A program made the position numbers and the translations under genes. Under the pieces are notes generated by a model. The model was not told the origin of the DNA, did not search any database, and worked only from the letters and a program-made list of their open reading frames with translations. Shown here piece by piece: positions 17,256-24,085 of a DNA stretch of 24,085 nucleotides; positions within the stretch are counted from its first letter, which is position 1; the number at the start of each line of letters is the position of its first letter. The stretch lies in the NCBI GenBank assembly GCA_011763485.2, contig JAANSK020237740.1:1-24085 (forward strand), read 5' to 3'. Origin of the DNA: Isoetes engelmannii. Lineage: Eukaryota > Streptophyta > Lycopodiopsida > Isoetales > Isoetaceae.

Positions 17256-20200
17256 TTAGCCACGTGCTAGCAAAATTGCTTGGATTTCTTGCAAAGACCG
17301 TCCTTTAGTCTCAATAGTTGCTTTCTTCACAAAATATGCAGCAGCAAGACAGACAGTTGCAAAGAAGCTGTACACATTTACGGGACCAAACTCCTGTAGA
17401 AAATGCAGAAAGGCGAATCCAACTATGAAGTTTGCAACCTGCAATTACCCACCATTTGGACCATAGATAGAATCCACACATAGAGAGAAAAACTGTTCAG
17501 TAACTTTGTATTTCAGGAAATAACATGCTTACCCAGTGTACGCACATTGCCACGGACATGGCTTTTGCTCTAACAGAATCAGCAAGAATCTCTGATAATA
17601 ACAAGCCTGGAATTGGGCCTGCTCCAAGAGCAAACATAAAAACAAACCTGCAAAAGGAAAGGGAACATGAAGGCAAGAAAAAGAAATAGACGTACTGGCT
17701 TAGTTTAGGTGTAATGAGCTGAGGTTTAAAACCACCATAACGCCGCTAAAAGGAATAACTTAACTTACATCAGAATTCCCACAACTGAAACTTGACCTTG
17801 TAAATCAGCAAATATTTGGAATGCAGCAGCTGATGCCAATACTGACATGGCAAACATCTGGACAGGAAAGCAAATGTCTCCATCATGTGTTTATAACATA
17901 TGCTGATGAGCACCTTACCATTCCTAGAAAACTAAAAATAAGAAGAGTACGTCGTCCCAGTTTCTCTGTCAGATAGGTGGCAATAAGGGAAGCTGCAAAA
18001 TGATGGTTCCTAATCAAATAAGGAAGCTGAAAATGCATATGGAGAATGTCTCACACAATAATAAGAAAATCAGAGTTAAATAACAATTTTACACAGAATT
18101 GATGGTTTCGGCTGACCTAGTAAATTTATGCATCCAACACAAACACTTGCTAACATAGCAGATGTAAGGCCAGCATTTCGAAAAACGGTTGAGGAGAAGT
18201 AGAATACAGCATTGATACCAGAAAATTGTTGAAATGCAAAAAGAGCAGCTCCAATAATTAAAACTGTAAAAACATGGGAAATAAGATGGTGAATAAGGAT
18301 AATGTGAAAGGAGTCAAGGATAACTAATTAACATAAACTTCCAATTAACAATTTTACCTCTTCTATTCTGCTTCTCCAAAAGAGATCCCCATGAACTAGA
18401 TTCCCTTTCAGTGGATGCATCCTGTTGAATCAGATCTGCCATAGCTGCTTTCATATGTTCCTCTCCCCATAAGCGTCGGAGTTCATTGGCAGCCTCATCT
18501 CGTCTCCTTTTCTGCAGTTAGGCCCGAGTAAGGCAGCAAAGAAGGATGACTTTAGAGACAAATGAATCAGGCCTTCTAAAACAGGCACTTCCATGTGACA
18601 CAAGAAAGCGCGTTCCTGTATATTAGCATAGCGGGTGTGGATTGATTATTTGCTAGTCACCTTAAATAGCCACCGAGGGCTCTCGGCACAGAACTCCATT
18701 CCGACAAGAAGCAAAATAGCAGGCCCAGCTGCAATCCAAAAACATGCACGCCACCTAAGGGAAAACTAATATTCTGTTAAAAAATTCTTCTAATTGTAAT
18801 CTGAGCTCGTATGACTTACCAACCGAATAACTTAGCTGTTGGTAAGCTTATCAAAAGGGCACCAAGGATTCCAACGCATGTAGCAACTTGACATAAGCAA
18901 CCATAAGCGCCACGAACATAAGTTGGGGAGATCTATTATTTCTTTTCTTAGTAAGTTTGCAATATATCTATTGAAAGTTCTGATGTACTATCTGCAGTAA
19001 TGTATACCTCAGAAACATAAAGAGAGGTAACAGGCCCCACAATCCCCAATCCTACACCAACCAGGCTTCGACCAACAAGCATCAATTTATTACTGGTTGC
19101 AACTCCGCTGCAAATGCAAAAACTACTTTAGTTCTGCAATATCTGATAGATCATAATCCCAGACTGTTGTCACACCTTAGCATAGTGCCTACGAGCATAG
19201 GAAACGCACTAAGTTGCATGGTAAACCTTCGTCCAAGGCCATCAGCAATTAAACCACTTAACGCACACCCGAAGAAAGCACCTACCAGTAGCAAACTAAC
19301 CAGCAATCCTGTAAAACCCACCATTCGCCCATTTAACTCTGATCTTTCTGAAAAGAACAGAACATCCATTAGCTTTATAAAGGGAGATGACCTTGTGATA
19401 TGTTATCATCAGCAAACCCCAGATCTTCTGCAATATACTGAAGGGGAATATTCACCACTCTGATTGAAATGTGTGGTGGTGTTAACAAGCCCAAAAATAT
19501 AAATGCATGACAAGTATTTGTTGTTCTAATCGAGAAACTTACGCCATGTGGTAACCAAATAGAACGTTTGAGATTATTGCCACACAGGCATGCGGCAATG
19601 ACAAATGCCAAGGTGGGTTTGTAGATGATGCTGCAGGATGAAGACAACATTCTATTTTATCATCTTCAAAAAGTAAAGCTGCTAATCAAAATTTACCTTG
19701 TGCATCATTATTCTTTGAAATATACAGACAGGAAGGCATGCGGGCATATTTGAGCCTCCCATTAAAGCCCAATCTGGCAGGGCCTATTTCTTCTTCCAGC
19801 GGCACATCGTCCAACTGATTGCGTAATGCAAGCTCCTGTGATGATTCCCCAAGAACAGGGCCATCGGAAGGAACCACCTGTTTATAAGAATCGAATGAAA
19901 CCCCTCTTTCAGATGGCGACCAATGTGATAATTCCGAAACCATATCCTTACTGCTTGACCTAAAAATTGGCCCTTCTCTAGCTTCAACTGCGAGCTGACC
20001 ATTTCCGTCTTTTCCCTTGCCATAATCAAAACTAGAACAAATTGCTACCAGTTTTGCAATACTCCCTTTTCTGGTTATCGTTTGCCCTAACTCATTGTCG
20101 GCCAGGTCGCCGTCGCCGTCCCTAAGCTTTGCAGCAGGACTAAAACCCTTTTGGGCCAGATTTTCCTGCCCTGTTTTACTAGAAGGAAGGCGTAAATGCG

Positions 20201-20324
20201 GCAAAACACTCTGTTCTACTTACTCACAAAATGCTATTTTGAATGCGGTGCAGGTGAAGAATCCATGGCTGTTGAGCTCGCCGGAAGGACAGGTAATGGT
20301 TGCAGACCCCTGGGCGATTCGCAT
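17256..20324 (-). CDS. Plastidic glucose transporter-like protein (MFS, 14 exons)
   Basis: Membrane carrier of the sugar-porter branch of the MFS, closest by eye to plant plastidic glucose transporter/SGB1-like proteins, which move glucose across the plastid inner envelope. Exons: 20324-20224, 20139-19697, 19630-19543, 19459-19392, 19308-19176, 19107-19008, 18932-18820, 18754-18661, 18511-18358, 18263-18117, 17992-17919, 17857-17769, 17647-17533, 17438-17256. All junctions are GT-AG and phases agree, giving 633 aa. Landmarks: LPHACVAIISNVLFGYHM (TM1, about 190), LIADGLGRR, GRSLVGVGLG, ESPRW (about 372), QQFSGIN (about 443), EKLGRR, ETKGRSLQEIQ (about 616). The ~190-residue hydrophilic part before TM1 is longer than usual. 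Exon 1 (MRIAQGSATITCPSGELNSH...) is transit-peptide-like and inferred; without it the first in-frame ATG is 19943 (534 aa). No break is seen. Confidence 0.88.
20140..20223 (-). other. Inferred first intron of the transporter
   Basis: GTAAGT opens it and GGGTTTTAG closes it; its 84-nt length suits the other introns. Joining ATG 20324 to the long second exon keeps phase exactly. Without it the frame of the second exon meets a TAA at 20220-20222 with no ATG in between. Unspliced transcripts would end translation at that TAA-containing segment. Confidence 0.5.
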
Positions 20325-20722
20325 CCTGGGTGGCGCCATCCAACGGCCTTCATGTGATCGAAATATCACAGCCCATACGAAGTCATTTCATCTTCACCGT
20401 CCACGAGAAGGCCGTTGGATGGCGATCAGCCATTTCATTTTCACCGTCCAGATGGCACGAGTATTTCTACCCTGAACTCACTTCGGTCCTGAAGGGTAGT
20501 GTGGGTGATCCCGGAGGGTCGTAGCCTTGCAGATTTCCCGACTCTTAGGCTGAGATTCCACTACTGCATGTTAGAGCCTCGCAGTTAGCAGCAAGCCAAT
20601 CAAATGAACGGATTGCAAACTTCCGGTATTACAGTGTCATTCCACTACTGGAGGTAGTTTAGGCTTGGGAAGATGAGGTGAAGCATCGGTGAGAGGCTGG
20701 GGAAGGATACACTGCGGGATAA
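20325..20722. promoter_or_regulatory. Promoter region, possibly bidirectional
   Basis: Between the transporter start and the divergent candidate gene. It contains a perfect 18-bp inverted repeat (20334-20351 and 20407-20424, core CATCCAACGGCC) and a 20-bp direct repeat, CATTTCATCTTCACCGTCCA, at 20384 and 20431 (one mismatch). No clear TATA box is visible, as is common for plastid-protein genes. The remaining ~250 bp show no gene. Confidence 0.5.
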
Positions 20723-21195
20723 ATGTCAAGGGATGGAGCTTGGCAATTTGGTGGGAAGAAATTGCCGGCATCAAAGAGCTTGACACGCCCTCCTTTTCTC
20801 CAATCGATTTGCTCCACGATTAATTTCCGTCCGAAAAAATTGCTGCAGTGGAATCACAGGAACCACAAGCTACGGCGGTTGAGTTTTTTGAAGGCATGCA
20901 GTTCCGATGTAAGAGAGAACTTTCGTTTCTCGTTGTGGAATCTCATCCTTATAGGATTTTGAAATTATTTTTTCTGCAGTGTTTTCTTCGCCTGAACGTC
21001 TTCGGATTGAACTTGCACAATTTTGACCCGAAAAAACACATAGTAAGCCCTGACATTAAAAATTCTGTTCTATTCTATTCTTATAGCGCAGTTTACTATG
21101 GGATCCCAGAGCATGGGATCCATTCCTCCGAGATCGCACCGATTCAAGGTAAAATTTTCTTGCTGTGGAGGAGTGGCCAATACGTGGTCAAGTGA
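20723..21195 (+). CDS. Candidate small divergent gene, transit-peptide-like start
   Basis: Exon 1 20723-20908 starts at an ATG and reads MSRDGAWQFGGKKLPASKSL... to KACSSD: rich in Ser, Arg and Lys with few acidic residues, like a chloroplast transit peptide. It is followed by GTAAGA and, after a 71-nt intron, a strong TTTTTTCTGCAG acceptor. Exon 2 20980-21195 continues in frame and ends with TGA, giving 133 aa. The mature part is not recognised. Alternatively exon 2 ends at 21148 (CAAG/GTAAAA) and later exons lie beyond or were lost to the insertions that follow. It shares a ~400-bp upstream region with the transporter. Support is splice signals and composition only. Confidence 0.3.
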
Positions 21196-21585
21196 AATAA
21201 GCATGATTCTTACTTTTTTTTTGTTTTTTAGAAGAACGAGAAAAATAAGCACCATATGGTAAAAGTGGGTTGATGTTGGGACTCATTCACCAAACTGACT
21301 CGTAGCTAAATAAAAAAAAAACTTACTAGTTGAGAAAAGGAAGTTTAATGCATTGATACAATATTTTAATGACGAAATATTTAAGCATTAATTTCACAAT
21401 CACACTCTCGATAAAATTCAATCATATTTACATTGGCAAAGCCTTTTATTGTCTGTTGTCATACAATGATATGGCATGCAAATTACTGGAGGCTTTGTCC
21501 ATTTCCCCTTTTGGGATTTTGTGTGTCTTGTTTTTTGCTATATTACAAGAGGGGTATGACCAAGCCACACAATCGACCAGTTCCC
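21196..21585. other. No gene seen
   Basis: AT-rich spacer between the divergent candidate gene and the DUF7869-like relic. A 123-residue plus-strand frame from 21369 is mostly antisense to the relic and is not convincing. Confidence 0.35.
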
Positions 21586-23830
21586 TCATGGTTGGATCTC
21601 TAAATTACTCCTCCATCTCTTCTCCCAACAATTATAGTACTGCTCTTTCAAATTACCTTTCTTTTGCCTTCCCACCAGTTCCCAGTACTGAACCTGGAAG
21701 CCAGGACGCAACACCTCTCCATCTACCAAGGTGCTTGTGACCTCACTTAGCACCACTCCATACGACCACAGTGCGTGACCCAAAAGGGGTTTTTTTAGGT
21801 TCAAACTTACATATACTCGTACAATATGGGGTTTTTGGTAGATTTCTAAGGCGTATACAGTGGGGTTTTGAGGAACCCCTTGCACGCATGTGGTATACCT
21901 CCCTATACAATAGGTGCACCCCCGGGGCTCCCAGCCATATCGGGCAATCATCGTCGTCAGGCCTCACTAGAACAAAATAGCCTTCTTTGATGTCATTGAA
22001 TGCATCCCACTCTGGAAGATCGAACCACTTTGGCTTCGATGCCATGCTTCCCACCCACCATTTGGATCCTTTTGTGAGAGCAACTTTCTTAGAGATGCTG
22101 GCTTTAGAAGATTTCATCTACTTTCTGGCGAGAAACCATCTCTTAACTTTGTCAGACATGGCTGCTCACTTTCTAGACACGTGACCACTTTCTCCCAATA
22201 CTTGATTAGGGAGTCCAAGTGGTCCTTCGTAAGGGATGAAGTTAGCTTTCCCTTTCTGACATCCTCCCAGTGTATCAAGCATGCCCGGATGTCCTTCACC
22301 AGCTCGCTGGAGTCCTTAACTGTTTTTAAAAAGGGAAGTGGGTGGGCTCACCCACAGGAAGAAGCACCTCACCATATCGGGACCCTTTCTCCATAATTCA
22401 ATGCCTTGCACAGGCATCCATAACTTGTCTGATGGTCTTCATTTGTATTGCATGATAGGAATTCCATCTCTGATCCATAACTTGAACTATAGAGGCTTGC
22501 TGTGTCCTGTCAACTTATCTTTGCCTTCCAACAAGTATCCCTCTACAAATGATTTCCAAACTGCAACCCCATCAAATATGAAAGCCATAGGGTTATGGCT
22601 AACACAACTCTCAAACATGTCCATAAGTTCAGGGAGTGCATGTTTTCTCTCCTAATCTTAGTAGAGAAAGTCCCAAAAAAGCCATCTATATCATCATGAG
22701 TGTGGTCAACCACCATGAACACCACCTTCACAATTTTGAAGACCCCACTTGCTGTTAAGTAGGACATTGCCCCAAACATTCATCTATTTTTGTCATCTTT
22801 CCAACAATTATCAAGCTGGACACAGAGTTCCTCAAGCAGAGGTTTTCCACTAATAGGGAATTCATCCCATGTCCTCTTTCTTTATACAGACACCTTAGAT
22901 GTAAGCTCAGTGATCTGCCTCTGGTATGCTAGAGGTTGATCATCCATCAACGCATCAAAAATCGGGGCTGATGGGGAATTCCTCCCTTCTATAGTGCCAC
23001 GCTCCAGAGTTCTCATGCACTTGAAGATTGAACTGACATGAAGATTTGGATCGTCTTTTCAAAGGTCGAGCATGAAGTGGCCATAGGTCCCCGTCCCATG
23101 CCCATGCGTCAAAACACCCGCCAAACTTACTTTGATCTGAAAGGCATTTTGACAGCGTTTAGGGGGGAAGGATCCAACTTTGGCAAGAAGGTCTTGTGTT
23201 GATCCATCTTGCCATGAATCAAACACAAATATCTATCTGGCTACATCTGGGAGAAGGCCCCCCATTGCCAATATATTGTCTGCAAGAAATTTGCTCTAAC
23301 TGGTGCTCTCCAAACTGCTCTCTTATTGGCATCCTCTCCTTCTTGATGGCAGTTGAAGCGAGCCTATCCTTCAATTAAATGCAAACATTGCACTTTGAGA
23401 ATTGCATTTGTTGCAACACACATACATTATATGAGAAATGAGCTTTCCACCTGCTGAAAGAAGGCTGAGATAGAGGACGTCCACTCGTGGATTCAAGTAT
23501 TGCGTTTACCTCCTTCAAGCATTCCTTCTGTATATAATGTTGTGGCAAAACTCTTTGGACCTCTCTAACACCATGCTCATTCACCTTGAACTTGTGGGGC
23601 ATAGATTGGGACATGTATCTCACGAAACTCTCAAACACTGCAATGGCCCTCAAAGTGTTTGCCTTGGGTCTTAGAGTGAGTGCATTCCCATGGGTGAAAA
23701 CCTTGGCTCTTGCTCTAACTTGCTCCCAAGAGTACTTTGGATGAATATTGTAAGGTAGAGAATTTCCTTGCACATTACATGATTTGTAATCTATGAGAAG
23801 CCCCACTGCTTGGTACAAGTTAAAACCAAT
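21586..23830 (-). pseudogene. DUF7869-like gene relic
   Basis: The minus strand gives an ordered series of family-like segments broken by stops and frameshifts. N-terminal: SWEQVRARAKVFTHGNALTL, VREVQRVLP, RPLSQPSFSRWKAHFS, FSKCNVC (23818-23378). Core: KMDQHKTFLPKLDPSP (about 23208-23160), LTHGHGTGTYGHF, LDNCWKDDKN (about 22819-22788) and VVDHTHDDIDGFFGTFS (about 22712-22665). C-terminal: SHNPMAFIFDGVAVWKSF, EGYFVLVRPDDDDCPIWLG (21990-21930) and QYWELVGRQKKGNLKEQYYN (to about 21620). These match the D-MDQ.KT, LDNC..D.KN and HTH.DID pattern I know from DUF7869 proteins, a large family of unknown, possibly transposon-related function. It has at least six stops or frameshifts, plus a hairpin repeat inserted after the last DDDDCPIWLG motif. 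Not functional. Confidence 0.7.
21850..21932. repeat. Hairpin-bearing dispersed repeat, copy 2
   Basis: GCGTATACAGTGGGG, ACCCCTTGCACGCA and CCCTATAC follow the layout of copy 1 at 13231-13312 (about 70 percent alike over 80 bp). Here the repeat breaks the DUF7869-like relic between its CPIWLG and QYW regions, so it inserted into, or was acquired by, that element. The insert may reach from about 21785 to 21935. Confidence 0.5.
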
Positions 23831-23929
23831 CGTGCCTGCATGCTACAAGTTATATGTTGATTATACACATTAACCACAATTTCACTATTTTGCCATTATT
23901 CTTTGATTTTGAACTCTACCAAAAGTGCT
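23819..23929. other. Short flank of the DUF7869-like relic
   Basis: AT-rich. The open frame of the relic has no ATG here; its true start is lost or lies beyond an upstream intron. Confidence 0.25.
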
Positions 23930-24085
23930 AACCCCATTTTCCACTGAAGTGCTAACCCCATTTTCAACAGTGTGAGATTTTAAGTTACTACAAATAGGGA
24001 CAACCCCGTTTTCAACAGTGTGGGATTTTATGTAACTACAAATAGTGACAACCCCATTTTCAACAGTGTGAGATTTTATGTGACT
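23930..24085. repeat. 48-bp tandem repeat with a 24-bp half unit
   Basis: AACCCCATTTTC recurs at 23930, 23954, 24002 (one mismatch) and 24050. Full 48-bp units contain CAACAGTGTGRGATTTTA and ACTACAAATAGKGAC. The array runs off the right end of the window. Confidence 0.9.

Noticed and set aside
19784-20029. 81-residue minus-strand frame inside transporter exon 2
   Set aside because: It is a shifted-frame shadow of the transporter N-terminal exon, whose correct frame joins all later exons in phase.
21369-21740. 123-residue plus-strand open frame
   Set aside because: Its right half is antisense to the DUF7869-like relic and its left half has no protein-like character.

Overview
This window reads as nuclear DNA of a land plant. 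It is AT-rich, has GT-AG introns of about 70-140 nt, and contains plant-type LTR retrotransposon signals, a plastid-type sugar transporter, and relics of a DUF7869-like family that I associate mainly with seed-free plants and some protists and invertebrates. A fern, lycophyte or bryophyte is my best guess, but the sequence does not prove it.

Left part (1-5.3 kb). An ATT microsatellite opens the window. Next come a possible minus-strand exon, a GC-rich cluster of CGGYCGYAT motifs about 20-21 bp apart just before a TATA box, and an LTR retrotransposon: a 5' LTR (about 2077-3549), a tRNA-iMet-type primer binding site, and a decayed gag-like reading frame whose first residues copy the histone H3 tail in register (MAPIKQTARKE versus ARTKQTARKS).

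Middle (5.3-15.9 kb). No intact gene is visible. I see a possible second LTR with a TATA box, two copies of a ~1 kb AT-rich element (one with complete terminal inverted repeats and a TAA target duplication), a single-frame coding relic between them, unrecognised broken coding-like stretches (9.4-11.1 kb and 12.7-13.0 kb), several tandem repeat arrays, tRNA-like tandem units, and a 663-bp element with ~165-bp inverted repeats and a 10-bp target duplication, typical of Mutator-like MITEs.

Right part (15.9-24 kb). This holds the only convincing functional gene: a minus-strand, 14-exon plastidic glucose transporter-like gene (17256-20324, modelled at 633 aa). Downstream of it lies a small two-exon minus-strand gene of unknown function. 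Upstream and divergent is a possible small two-exon gene with a transit-peptide-like N-terminus; the two would share a promoter region with an 18-bp inverted repeat and a 20-bp direct repeat. From 21.6 to 23.8 kb lies a broken minus-strand DUF7869-like gene, itself interrupted by a hairpin-bearing repeat also found near 13.2 kb. The window ends inside a 48-bp tandem repeat array.

The transporter would act in the plastid envelope. The remaining content is mainly layered transposon insertion and decay.
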